The notes under the pieces: generated by a model
The model's database searches: none
What the model was told of the DNA's origin: nothing
What the model saw: the letters and a program-made list of their open reading frames with translations, nothing else
Assembly (NCBI GenBank): GCA_016271365.2
Contig: CM057456.1
Location: 165,206,501 to 165,270,500, forward strand
DNA: 64,000 bases
Source: Neoceratodus forsteri
Taxonomy: Eukaryota > Chordata > Ceratodontiformes > Ceratodontidae
Direction of reading: 5' to 3'
Translations under genes and position numbers: made by a program
Shown: piece after piece, positions 20,260-30,779 of the stretch
Layout of the letters: the number at the start of each line of letters is the position of its first letter
Numbering within the stretch: position 1 is the first letter of the stretch

Positions 20260-20459
20260 GACATTAGGCAGTATAGCGCAGTGGGTTAAGGCTCTGAGCT
20301 GCAGATCTGGAGACCTGGGTTTGAATCCCACAGCCGCCTAGGTGCATACTGTGTGATCCTGAGCAAGTAACTTAACTTCCTTGTGCTCCCAGGTCACATC
20401 TGGAAACAAGCTTTGGCTTAGTGTGCTACTCCTGGTTAAACAATGTTTCCCTTCCCCTT
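20260..20459 (+). mobile_element. tRNA-derived SINE with MIR/CORE-like body
   Basis: A 200-bp SINE. The pol III A box is a perfect TRGYNNARNGG match (TAGCGCAGTGG, 20274-20284) and the B box GGTTTGAATCC (20318-20328) differs by one base from consensus. The body holds GTGATCCTGAGCAAGTAACT TAACTTCC, resembling the MIR/CORE-SINE central region. The tail has CTTAGTGTGCTACTCCTGG. A 9-bp duplication TCCAGTAAG flanks it (20251-20259, 20460-20468). A headless relative sits at 56370-56480. Confidence 0.9.
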
Positions 20460-20468
20460 TCCAGTAAG
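20460..20468. repeat. SINE target-site duplication, right
   Basis: TCCAGTAAG, identical to 20251-20259. Confidence 0.85.
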
Positions 20469-20823
20469 AAAGTGAGTGGTACAGGGCCCAAGCAGATTGC
20501 TGTTGCTGTGTAGGTGGCCATCATTTTTCCTTCTGCTTTTTATGTTTGCTTGCACGCATGTGCAAGAAACATAGTGCCATCATCCGAGTTTTTGGAGGTG
20601 TGGCAGCCCTCTTCCAATTCAGTCAGTGTGTTTGCAGGCGTGGCCGCAGTTCTCCAATGCCTGCTGGAGCTGTCTATGACAGCAGTCGAAAATGCAGTGG
20701 AGTACAGTTGAAAGGGGGAGCTACGCTTCAGTGAGCAGCGATAAGATATCGCCTGCTCATGCACCTCCCCTACACACACACGCCGCGCATACTGCGTGCT
20801 CGCCCCCCACTCCACACTGTATA
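20469..20823. other. No gene recognised
   Basis: Unassigned. Open frames on both strands at 20514-20815 overlap each other and continue into the GC-rich array downstream. None has a recognisable domain. Confidence 0.5.
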
Positions 20824-21115
20824 GCTGATGGGGTTAGCAATCCCGTTAGCTGTACTCGCTCCCCCAAAGCATTCCATGCCACTGGGTGCCCACCCCAAGC
20901 GTGGCTACCTATCTTCATAGCCGGCAGGGGTGCCCAATCCCCGTTGGCTCCACGATCCCCCAAACAGTTGTCCTTGTGCCACGCTGGGAGCCCACCCCAG
21001 CGCGGCACCAGATGCTGCCGCCGACGGGGTACCCAATCCCCGCCAGCTCCACACACCCCAAAAGCCATCCTTGTGCCATGCTGCGAGCCCACCCCAGTGT
21101 GGCAACGTCCCGTGT
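20824..21115. repeat. GC-rich ~98-bp tandem repeat, 3 units
   Basis: CAATCCC landmarks lie at 20838, 20935 and 21034 (97 and 99 bp apart). The co-repeating blocks GCYGRCGGGGTRCCCAATCC and GAGCCCACCCCAGYG are spaced alike. Because the period is not a multiple of three, each unit reads in a different frame, which explains several long but spurious overlapping open frames on both strands here. Confidence 0.85.
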
Positions 21116-21344
21116 CGTCCTCGTCCTTTGTTTTTAAATAAAAAAAATGAAACTGAAAACGGTCCTCGGTGTCTCTGCCCCACCCGCTACCATCATCCAC
21201 TATGCACCTGGCTCCTCCACACCCCCCCCATACTTACCTCCAGACTCTGGCGCAACGATCTTCTGTCAACTGGGAACATGTCTGCACTCTTCAAAGCCGA
21301 CCGCGAACTGAGGAAATGCCTGTAAGCTGTATAATGGGATAGAC
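21116..21344. other. No gene recognised
   Basis: Short unassigned spacer between the GC-rich array and the palindrome chain, with an A-run at 21138-21148. Confidence 0.4.
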
Positions 21345-22495
21345 AGGGTTTTTTCAACTTTGCTGCATATCTCAGGCATTTTTTGGAATTTTAGCACCAA
21401 ATTTTCAACATGGGGTTTTTGGGACCCCTTCTCATGAATGCTCTCACTGTCATGGCGTTAATCGGGCCCGAAGGGTGATTTCACAGTCACTGCGCGAAAT
21501 CACCTTTCGGGACCAAGTAACAAATGACACTGCCACTGTTTATAAGGTGGGCTCTCAAAAGCCTATGTTGAAAATTTGTGGAAAAATTCGTGAAATGACT
21601 GTTTTACGAGCTTGTTTATGTAGTTCCTTTACGTGACGTCAGAAAGTTTTCAAATTTTCAATGCTTTAACCAAATTTTCAACATTGCCATTTTATTACAC
21701 TTCCTTATGAGCAGTATAGCTGTCATTTGTTACATCTTGCCCAAAACATGTTTCCGCCCATGTAGCGCACAATGGCGCAGTCGGTATCTTGAAATCAATG
21801 TATGGGACACATTAAGAAAATCACAGTTACACTGTTCATGAGCAGAGGTCTTAAAATGGCTATGTTGAAAATTTGGTGACAAAAGTCCATAAAATGACTT
21901 TGTTACGAGTGAGCATTGCGCAGTTTCCACGCACCCTCGTAAGTTCATGACTTCGTAATATTTTCAGTCCAGATTTTCACCAGTGGCATTTTTCCACTCT
22001 TCTTTATGAACAGTACAGCTGTCATTTTTCACAACATGGCCGAAATGTGTTTTCACACTTTCAGCGCAGAGATGCGTGGTCACTGTGGGAAATCATTGTT
22101 CGGGACAGATAAAGAAAATCACAGTGACTCTGTTCATGATTGGAGGTCCCAAAATGCCTGTGTTGACAATCTGCTGTAAAAAATCCCCAAACTAATTACA
22201 TTACGGGTATGCGTTGCACAGTTTCTATGCACTCATTGACTTCACCAGTTTTTTTAATATTTTTACTGCAGATTTGCAACATTGCCATTTTTTACACCTC
22301 CCATGAACAGTACAGCTGTCATTTTTCACATCCTGTTCAAAATGTTTTTGCACCTGTGGTGCTAAATGCCGTGGTCGCTGTGCATAAGCAGCTTTCGGCT
22401 AACAAACTGATATTGCCACTGTTCATGAGGTGGGGGTCACAAAAAAAACATATTCAAAATTTGGAGTGAAAATACCAACAAATGCCTGAGGTATT
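21345..22495. repeat. Chain of four ~290-bp palindromic units
   Basis: Inverted pairs of a CAAATTTTCAACAT/ATGTTGAAAATTTG block alternate along the region. Arm pairs are about 21372-21440 with 21530-21600, 21660-21720 with 21830-21885, 21970-22025 with 22130-22180, and 22265-22320 with 22419-22492. Centres fall near 21489, 21775, 22072 and 22367, so the period is about 286-297 bp. The landmark CTGTT(C/T)AT recurs at 21536, 21832, 22130 and 22419. The first centre carries a 15-bp hairpin, 21467-21481 with 21497-21511 (one mismatch). The outer ends read CTCAGGCATTT and AAATGCCTGAG, so the whole block also has inverted termini. Confidence 0.87.
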
Positions 22496-22504
22496 AGGGT
22501 TTCC

Positions 22505-22845
22505 AACCATAACGCCCCACCCTGTAGAGAATGACAGGCATCAGGGGTGTGACTTGGGATTCTTGCCTGTAATGCTCATACCATTCCACACCCTGCAGCC
22601 AGTGAGAGGCATCGAGGTATGCCTTGGACTCTTCGGTCCCAAAGTTCACCCCATTCTCCTATACCGCACCCATCTAACCATATTTCCTGATGGAATGGGG
22701 TGCGCATAAGGGCCAAAGACCCCAAGGCACACAGTGACACTTGTCAGTGTCTGCAGGGAGGGGTGTGGTGAAATGGCGTGGTCGTTATGCCTGACGACCC
22801 AAAGGCACACCCCAATGCCTGTCACTCTCTGCAGGTTGGTGGTGG
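22505..22845. repeat. Long inverted repeat with internal duplication
   Basis: The left arm (about 22508-22632) contains two versions of CTGYAGNNARTGA-AGGCATC blocks separated by ATACCATTCCACACC. The right arm (about 22730-22838) is its inverse, with GGGTGTGGTGAAATGG and CAATGCCTGTCACTCTCTGCAGG. It directly adjoins the palindrome chain on its left. No coding sequence is recognised. Confidence 0.75.
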
Positions 22846-23639
22846 GGTTGGCTTCAGTTCAGTTCTTCACTGCCATTCCTATTACGCAGCTCTGTAACTT
22901 CTACACTACCACTGCCAATGCCAGCAAGCAAACATTCGGCATTGACAAATGCTTGTTTTATCTCCCCTCATCCTCCATCCTTACAGTGCAAGGTAATAGC
23001 CCGGCAGGAAATGCCAGCACATAGCATTCCCCTACAGAACAGGCAAGTTCTGTGGCTGGCCACAGGGGTCATTAGTACAGGTTAACTTTGTACTATCTTT
23101 CTACATTTGGGAGCACTGTTGTACAGCAGTGCCTACCCCCCCACACCAGTCCACCTACCCTTTTCCTGAGTTCACTCTCAAACCCAGGTGGCCAGTATGG
23201 GGCCATGACATGCTACCCACCAGGTCATTGGACAGCCCCCATCTCTTTATTTCTTTATGTTTCTTGATGCATAACTTGTTGGTTTTTTTTGAGCAGGGAG
23301 GGTAGTATTATATAATTTTAAAAGCAATTGAGCCAGAGAGAATATAGTAACTGGCATGGATGAAAAGCAGAGACTACAGGGGGTGTATATGCCTTGAGGT
23401 CAGCAAGGAATAGTAACTAGTACTGTAGCTGACACTGGGCTGTGCTAGTCTTCGTGGGTTTTACAGACTCTGTCATAGCACCACAAACAGTAATCCACTG
23501 CTGATACACGCCAACACTACCTGCCAAAATTGAGCAGCAGTAATTCATATTCACTGACGCACTCAATGCTTTTTTCACATTATCTGCAGTTTTCCTTACC
23601 CCGTGGCAATTACTGGGGGAGGTGGACACAATTATCCTT
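22846..23639. other. No gene recognised
   Basis: About 0.8 kb of unassigned sequence up to the next CR1-like copy. Short open frames on both strands have no motif. Confidence 0.5.
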
Positions 23640-25230
23640 TTTCAGAGGAAAGAGTCCTGAAAGGACTCACAGTCCTAAGGGTGGACAAGGCTATGGAACC
23701 GGATGGAATACACAGCAGGGCACTGAATGAGCTCAGGGAGGTGCTAGCTGCCCCACTGGCAGTCGTGTTCAACAGCTAAGTGGAAAGAAGAGTGGTTCTG
23801 GAGCACTGGAGAAGGGTTGAGGTGGTCCCTCTATGTAAGAGTGGCAGTAGGTAGGAAGCTTACAATTACAGACCAGTAAGCCTAACTTCAGTGGTGGGGG
23901 AAACTAATGGAAACCCTACTGAAAGAATGGCTGGTGGAGCATTTAGAATCCAATGGGCTGCTGGACCAAAGGCAGCATGGATTCATGGGGGTGGGGGAGG
24001 GTCATGCCAAACAAATCTGACAGATTTTTTGACAGGGTGACCAGGGAAATAGACCTGGGAAAGGCAGTGGACATACTGTAGCTTATCCAGACTTCAGCAA
24101 GACCTTTGACACTGTGCCACATAAAAGACTGACTAGGAAGTTGACCAGCTTAGGAGTGGGGTCCAAACTAGTATATTGAGTTTCAGACTGGTTAATGGGT
24201 AGGAGACAGAGGGTGATGGCTAACAGCACACACTCAGAGGATGGGAGAGTGAGCAGCAGTGTACCATAGGGTTCAGTACTGAGACCAGTCCTCTTCAATG
24301 TCTTCACTGGGGACATTGCAGAAGAAATGGAGGAAGGTATGCCTTTTTGCAGCTGACACCAAAATCTACAATAGGGTGGATACTCAGGAGCGGGTGGAGA
24401 GAATGCATAGGGATTGAAGGAAACTGGAGGAGTGGACAAGGACATTGCAGTTGGGGTTCAACACCAAAAAGTGCAAAATCATGCACCGAGGACACACAAA
24501 TCCTGGTGCCGAGTACAGGATGCGGGAGATGTATTGGCAGTCACTAGGCAGGAAAGGAACATAGGGGTTATTATATCAGAGGGCCTCAAGGTGGTAGCAC
24601 AATGTGAAAAGGGAATTGTCTGGGCTAGTGGGATGCTGTGGTGCATAGGGAGGGATATCACCAGCGGGATGAGGGAGGTGGTGCTGCTGCCGTATTACTG
24701 TATGGTATGCTCCCACCTGGAGTACTGTGTTCAGTTTTGGAGACCACACCTCAGAAAAGAATAGGGTAGAGGCGGCCAGAGGAGACCAACTACAATGGTC
24801 CAGGGGTTGGAAAGGAAGCTCTAGGAGGGAATACTAAGGGAATGCAACATGACTGAGACATACAAGTACCTCACGGGGTGAACATGGTGAAGGTGGACAT
24901 CATGTCCAAATGAGGATGAGCTCCAGGACTAGGGGGCATGCAATGAAGCTGGAGGGGGGGGAGTTTAGGAGGGATATAAGGAAATATTTCTCCACTGAAT
25001 GGGTAGTGAACACATGGAACTGTCTGAAAACCATGGTAATGGAGCCTATAATGCAGAAGGGCTTCAAGCATGCACAGGATGAACACAGATGTATAACCAA
25101 ACAGAGACAGGAAGGAGAAGTGTCACCAGGGACTAGTTAGGATCTGCACTGGTAGAATAGGCAGGGATCACTTGGGCAAACTTGGGGGGGGGGGCAAGTT
25201 TTGATTTTATGTAAACAGATCCTATGTTTC
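23640..25230 (+). mobile_element. CR1-like LINE, older 5'-truncated copy
   Basis: A plus-strand CR1 copy of about 1.6 kb, starting in the N-terminal RT region and ending near 25.2 kb with a CR1-type 3' sequence (GATCTGCACTGGTAGAATAGG ... CTATGTTTCTG). It has more stops and frameshifts than the copies at 17.9 and 31.6 kb, so it is probably the oldest of the three. Confidence 0.85.
23648..25140 (+). pseudogene. CR1-like RT and C-terminal remnant
   Basis: Reading across frames gives EERVLKGLTVLRVDKAMEPD then GIHSRALNEL, WRRVEVVPLCKSG, a CLIQTSARPLTLCHIKD-type motif A region near 24090-24125 in decayed form, VPXGSVLRPVLFNVFTGD near 24262-24315, and LFAADTKIYN near 24340-24372. In the last, the catalytic pair has become Ala-Asp. 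The C-terminal part has YYCMVCSHLEYCVQFWRPHL (24695-24755) and a final NTWNCLKTMVMEP block near 25010-25045. The order matches CR1 ORF2. Stops and at least five frame changes make it inert. Confidence 0.82.
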
Positions 25231-25979
25231 TGTTGGGAGTGGAAGTGGCTTGGCTAGATTCTTAAAGTTAAACCAAATTTTGGGGCACCAACTTGAAGCC
25301 AAATCTAAAGTAGCCACTGGCCCACTTTTCTCACCCTTATTCAGTACACATAGATGGGGGATGCCAGTCACCTGAATTTGCTGAGAAGTTGTTAACCAAA
25401 TGTACTGCTATTGTCATTGCACTATCATTGCCATCTAGCTGTAAAGTCATCTCACGGTGTATTGCTTTGTGACTTCCAGATCCTGCCTGAAAACAGGCAT
25501 CTGTTTGCCTAATACACTTAATGGTTAACAAAAACAAAACAAAGCATAGAATGCTTGCATGCACAAAGTATAAGATATTGAATGTTCATTCTGCTGTACC
25601 CATATTGCACTGGTTAATTAGATATCCAAGAAGGGGTATTAGGCTAAGAGGAGTAAGAGATCTGGCTGAGGTCATGGTATAGGCCTAGTAGTCATTGTAT
25701 GCTGTTAAGGCAAATCATTTTACAGTGAGCTGACTATGGTCTGGTTGTTGACACAGCAGCCACTGAAACAGAATGGGAAAAGTATGTGAAGCCTTTGGTC
25801 TCCAGAGAAGCAGGTGCTAGAAATATGGGAATAATTATAGAAACGGTTGATATTTAAAGCATTAAGGCTTATTGCATTAATTTTTAAATATATTTAATTG
25901 CATTTTATTTGCTATACACAAAACAATTTTGGTTGTGTCCCTTAGAGTTGGGAGAACAACCTCAATAAACCTTTATTAT
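25231..25979. other. No gene recognised
   Basis: About 0.75 kb of unassigned A/T-rich sequence; no open frame with a known motif. Confidence 0.5.
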
Positions 25980-26345
25980 GGGCCAGCCCGGTGGCACTGA
26001 GGGTTGAGGTGCTGGACACCACACCTCGTGCCATGCTGGCAACCCAAGTTCGGATGCGAGCTCGGGGTGCCATAGATCGGCTGGGGGGGAGGGCATGGAA
26101 CTGGACTGAGCTGCTGACAGGCAGCTCTCATCTCTTCTCCCGGGGAGGGATCTGGAGTCCCCCGGTTTCTTGGCTGCCACCAAGTGGAGGATTGGTGGTA
26201 GCACAAGAACCAAATGGAAGACTCGGACTTAGGCAGGGGCAGGTGGAAGGGGCTGGTACCAGAGCCACGGGGTGCATGCTCACCTCCACAGGCACATACG
26301 ACCATGTTCTGGGGTCCTGGGTTAGGAAGTAACTAAGTAAAAAAA
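25980..26345 (+). mobile_element. tRNA-headed GC-rich SINE, copy 1
   Basis: The head GGCCAGCCCGGTGGCACTGA followed by GGGTTGAGGTGCTGG is closely similar to 43952-44040. The A-box-like part is TGGCACTGAGG; the B-box-like part AAGTTCGGATG is decayed. The body is G-rich and ends at GGGTTAGGAAGTAAC followed by a short A-run at 26338-26345. No duplication was identified. The opposed open frames inside it are composition artefacts. Confidence 0.72.
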
Positions 26346-27038
26346 TACCTATGTCTCCCCATTGCCAAAGTAAGGCAGGAGGTGGCAAAGGGGAGCAAAA
26401 TGCTTGATAGAAAAAAAACCTTTTATTACCTATTTGCTCTCTTGAATAAGTTGTCCAAGCTGTTACTCCAATGAGGCTGACTCATTCCTGTTGTTTTTAA
26501 GGTCAGTCTGCTGCCGCTACACCTTTTCTCTCACATGAGTTTCTACATTTTGTTTGGCCGGGATGTCAGCAGAGCATACCATTCCCCATGTTTCTTCCCA
26601 GCCGGGTAGGTATACAGTGAGTAGGAAAATGAAAACACAGGTGTTTGGCACTGCAACAAGAGACTGTCTTGCTGTGCTGCAATATGAGGTCATTCACCAC
26701 AGGGCTACTGGGTTGTGTGCAGTGCTACAACATTCTGTAAAGTCCTGTTGAACCAGTCCACTATCCTTGAACTGAACAAAAGTCAAGAACTTCATTCATA
26801 CCACCAGCAGTAATGATGTACCCATACATTTCTTCTTTTGATCATTCCAAGTGTTGGTTTAAAAATCATTACAGCCACAAGCCACACCACGGAAACTACT
26901 CTAAACCAAACATATGTGCCCCCCATTTCACTGGTCAGGTCAGTGTAGAAGCCAGTTTTGTTGTGGAGTAAGGCTGAATGTTACTGTGGAGTAAGGTTGA
27001 ATGTGGAAAGAGGATAGACAGGTGGCTGTGTTTGTGTG
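26346..27038. other. No gene recognised
   Basis: Unassigned sequence. The open frame 26554-26751 has no recognisable motif. Confidence 0.5.
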
Positions 27039-27197
27039 TTAATACCACCACGAGACACTCTCATGGTTGTAAGAGTGGTATTGCGTGCATTCTTACGGTA
27101 TGAGAACCACGATCCAAAAGTGAGCCATTCTGATGCCTTAAGAATGTAAGTGAGGCCACTTTTACCACCATAAGAGTTGTCTCCATGGCAGTATTAA
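27039..27197. repeat. ~159-bp palindromic repeat
   Basis: The left arm starts TTAATACCACCACGAGACAC and the right arm ends with GGCAGTATTAA. Read inverted, the right arm gives TAATACTGCCATGGAGACAA, followed by CTCTTATGGTGGTAAAAGTGG, aligning with the left arm over about 58 bp with scattered mismatches. It has the same architecture as the 144-bp palindromes elsewhere, but its sequence is not clearly related. Confidence 0.7.
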
Positions 27198-27232
27198 TAT
27201 ATTATTGATTGAGCTTGATCAATAATATATTA
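27195..27232. repeat. Perfect 15-bp-arm hairpin
   Basis: TAATATATTATTGAT at 27195-27209 pairs perfectly with 27218-27232 around an 8-base loop. It overlaps the end of the preceding palindrome. A second perfect hairpin follows at about 27271-27300, GAGACACTCTT with AAGAGTGTCTC. Confidence 0.85.
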
Positions 27233-28539
27233 TTTTTTTAAAAACATATAAAAACGTACTTGTTTCCAGGGCAGCTGTGCGAGAGACACTCTTCACAGAA
27301 TAAGAGTGTCTCAGATACAGAGGAAAGGAGTGCTCTGATTGGCGGGAAGCATTCCCACAATCTGTAATAGCTTGCCTCAGTAAAGCAGGGTCTGTATTGA
27401 AGACCATCCTGCATCCTAGGTTTATGGCATTCACTGCAGCACCCCTATGAAAAGCAACAGTTACTTCATCTATAAATTGCTGCTTTTATTAAATATATTC
27501 AGGTTTTGTATATCCATAGCATATGGAAATACAATTTTGAATAAATTATATATCAAGTGGCAAGACCTAGCTTAGCAAAGGACAGCAACATACTGGTATG
27601 GTAAGTTAAAAACTAAATCCCGTAGTGTGACTCTCCAGTCCCAAGCAATGTATATGTTGATCCAGAGTTCCCAAAGAGACCCTTAAACTAGTACAGATCT
27701 AATTAGAATTGCATCATTAACCATTCAAATAAAAGGAAAACAATTCTGAACAAATTAAAACAGGACTGCTATAATATGGCTGTCTTCCAAGAAACTTACA
27801 ATGTCACCACAGACGCTCCCACGATCTTCATGTAATGACCCAGAATCTTCATGTAAAGAGAGTGATGTTAAGTTTTAAGTTCCTTCAATAGAAAAAGTGT
27901 AATGTGCTATACTATTTCATAAAAGACTAAAAGTACAGGTTAAATGAGTAAAAATACTCAGCACTATTGGTCAATGTCATAATGTTTGCTTGCATGTTTT
28001 GTAGTTTAATACATGGGTTAGTTGGTGAGTTAGCTCTAATGAAGTTAGCTGGTGATCATGCATGACCTAATAGGAGCCACTGCAGATGGCACAAACAAAA
28101 GCCCACTTGGTGGGCAATAGACTCTGCTGCAAGCAGCAGCAGTAGAGGAGCTTCCAGGGGGCAGACAAAAGGCTCATTCACACTACTCCTTTTGTAATCG
28201 TTCAAAATAATTTTAATAAACATTCCAGAGCCGCGTTCACATGGCATAGGTTTTGCTGCTGACCCTTTTCTTTCCAGTGATTTGACTATTGTTCCAGTCA
28301 CTGTAGGTTTGGTGGGGAATGTTTAGTGGTGCAGGTGATTTGGCCATTCAGACAGAACAGTTAACCACCTACACCACTCCGCAAACCCTGGGAAAGAGGG
28401 AACGTGGAGGCAACACCACGCAACAGAAAAGTGCCCAAATTGTAGTGTTCACATTTGGGCAGGAGCACCAATTGGGCTGCTGTGAGCCACTGACAACAAT
28501 TCACAGTCAGCCTTGTGAATGAGCCTAAAGCCCATTTTG
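27233..28539. other. No gene recognised
   Basis: Apart from the 27271-27300 hairpin, about 1.2 kb of unassigned sequence. Open frames 27219-27434 (minus), 28056-28301 (minus) and 28319-28522 (plus) show no known motif. Confidence 0.5.
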
Positions 28540-28700
28540 TAGGAAGTAGGGTAGCAGCTTTGGCTCCACAACTGCAAGGGCTGGAGCACTATTAGGTTAA
28601 GTGTCTGGCTCACTGTCACACAGAGAGTATCTGGTGTTAGCAGGGCTTGAAACTATAATCTCCTAGTTCTCAACAGTGCTCTAACCACTATGGGTAGGAG
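28540..28700 (-). mobile_element. tRNA-derived SINE, MIR-like (minus)
   Basis: On the minus strand CCCATAGTGGTTAGAGCACT is tRNA A-box-like, and TAGTTTCAAGCCC is B-box-like 35-40 bp downstream. They are followed by TGTGTGACAGTGAGCCAGAC ACTTAACCT, which resembles the MIR/CORE central block. The head lies at the right (28.70 kb). No duplication was found. Confidence 0.75.
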
Positions 28701-28732
28701 GGAGGGGAACTAGGAAAAGCTGGCAGCTGCTG

Positions 28733-28735
<3 letters not shown>

Positions 28736-28792
<57 letters not shown>
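28736..28792. repeat. (TA)n microsatellite
   Basis: An uninterrupted TA run of about 28 units between two minus-strand SINE-like segments. Confidence 0.95.
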
Positions 28793-28795
<3 letters not shown>

Positions 28796-28802
28796 ACAGT
28801 GT

Positions 28803-29012
28803 ATTTACCCAGGACAGTCCAGTTGAGAGTCTACACCACATTCCCAGTGGTGTCCTTCTTCTTTCCATTTCTGCTATTGGGAACACTGGAGATTTAGTGA
28901 CTTGCAAGGGACAAACTTACTGACAATATGGCGGTAACAGTGTTTGAACTTGTGAGATCTCCCATTTTCCAAAAGTGCTATAACCAGTAGGCTACTCTGC
29001 CTGTGGTGTGGT
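28803..29012 (-). mobile_element. tRNA-derived SINE (minus)
   Basis: On the minus strand GTAGCCTACTGGTTATAGCA is A-box-like and CACAAGTTCAAACAC is B-box-like. The body contains TTGCAAGTCACTAAATCTCC and AGTGTTCCCAATAGCAG. The spacing and order match tRNA-derived SINEs. It lies beside the preceding SINE, separated by the (TA)n run. Confidence 0.7.
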
Positions 29013-30422
29013 GTGGTGGTGGTGGGGGGGGGGCAAACTGCTGCTGGAAATATTTATTTTTAGTTTTTAATCAATTTATTCAGGATAGCCCAGCTTATAT
29101 GCAACTGACATCTTGTTTTCAGCAGGGTTCTGCTTTTAATCATTTTCTAAGTAACTAGTATAGTTAGTTAGTAAATAATCTTTTACCTGGGTCTTGGGGA
29201 GCCTGGATTAGGGGTCTGTCTATGTCTCCCTGTAAAATAAGACTAGAGATGGGATCACAAAAGATTTGTAGTTCTGTAGGAAGAACATAAGACAGATGGG
29301 AAAGGATAAGCATGAAAAAACAAAACAATACTATCTGATAAGCAGGATGTTGATGTCCTATCAGACCTGTAGAAACAAGTTATATTAGTGAAATTGTTAT
29401 ACTTAGTGATGGTGTCTAAATTAGTATAAATAGGGATTTACAAGCTGAGTTGGTCAGCATGCATAAACCATGTGTTATAGTAAAGTTTGTGTATGGGGGG
29501 CATTAGGCACTGGTGCTGCCAGTGTTCAGGGCAATGTTTACTAGTGCTGCTGATGTTCAGAGGCAGGGGAGAGTAAGAAATAGAGAGCCATGCAATAGCT
29601 TTGTGACAGGGTTGGATAAGACCCTGTCCCATTTATTATGCAGTGAGAGTTAAAAGCAAGTGTCTAGTTATTCCTCTCCTATTCTGCAACTTGTTTGTCT
29701 CTTTCCTGTCTGATTCTTGTGGCACCTAGGAACAGGCCACTCCAATGGTCCCACAATTTCCCCATTATCTCCCTTCTTTCACTTGCGGTTTCTATTCTTT
29801 CTTCCCCCCTTTCTTCTCTGAGGTTAAAAACATACATGTGAATCTTTATGTGAAACTGGGATCCCTTGGTTTGCAAATGTATCTAATTATATTGTTGAAA
29901 TGACTGCATAAAGTTATTTGGGTTTCTTAAAAAGATAACAGTTTATGCGGGGGGGGGTTGACCTTGAGATGTAGTTTGACCTCCACAAGCTTGTTTACAG
30001 AACCGTCAGCAAGAAGCCAGCTCTGGGACAGAATGTTCTGGTTTGTTGCAACTGTTCACAACTAGATGTGCTCTTCAGGCTGACCTCAGGAATGACATTG
30101 ACAATGTTCTGGAACATTTTGTGAGAAACAGGAGACTCAGCTTACAGCAATCAGGATGCAGAGTTTAAACTGCCAGGAAAAGACATCTTATAAAAAGAAA
30201 TCAATATTTTGTTTAGAGAGAGAGAGAGAGAGAGAGATTGAGATTTAAACTGAAAGAGAGACTCTCAGATGTAGGACGTTCTTTGTTTGCAATGCCTGTT
30301 TGAAGAGCTACCCTGCACAGGTGTATTTTTTTATTGTTACTGATAATAACAAAATGATACTTGTGAATTGTATAACTTCTCTTGGTCTGCCTATGCTTCC
30401 TGACCAATGCCTCTATGACAGA
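29013..30422. other. No gene recognised; short (AG)n
   Basis: Unassigned. A short (AG)n run lies at 30214-30236. At 29530-29575 ATGTTTACTAGTGCTGCTGA followed by TGTTCAGAGGCAGGGGAGAG resembles one unit of the tandem array at 30.42-30.76 kb. G-runs lie at 29015-29035 and 29948-29957. Confidence 0.5.
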
Positions 30423-30765
30423 CAAACATTTGCCAGTGCTGGCAGTTTTGGGGGGCTGAGACAAGGGAGTGAGAGACAGAGAGAATGTGTGGCACAGTGG
30501 CTTAAACATTTATCAGCACTACTGGTGTTTGGGACTGAGGAACACATGATAGAGAAATAAAATGCTGCACAATGGCCTTAAATGTTACAAACACTACCAG
30601 TGTTCAAGGGCTGGGAGCAGGAGAGAGAAAAGTACCTCACAACAGCATAAATGTTTCCAGATACTGCTGATGTTCAGATCTGGAAGAGAGAAAGTTCTGC
30701 ACAGTCATTTAACATTTTACATGTGATGCTGCTGTTCAGAAAACGGGGGAAGTGGGAAAGATAAA
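30423..30765 (+). repeat. 60-80-bp tandem repeat, ~5 diverged units
   Basis: AAAYRTTT landmarks lie at about 30424, 30504, 30580, 30649 and 30710, each followed by a CACTRCYRGTGTT(C/T)-type block and then GGGRSYGRG...AGAGAGA and TGCACARYGGCCTT. Unit length shortens from 80 to 61 bp by internal deletions. A related single unit lies at about 29530. Confidence 0.75.
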
Positions 30766-30779
30766 GTGAAGTACAGTGC

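Noticed and set aside
20692..21200. Several 80-150-codon open frames on both strands
   Set aside because: They arise from the GC-rich 98-bp tandem repeat, whose non-triplet period keeps all frames open in places. They overlap each other and show no domain.
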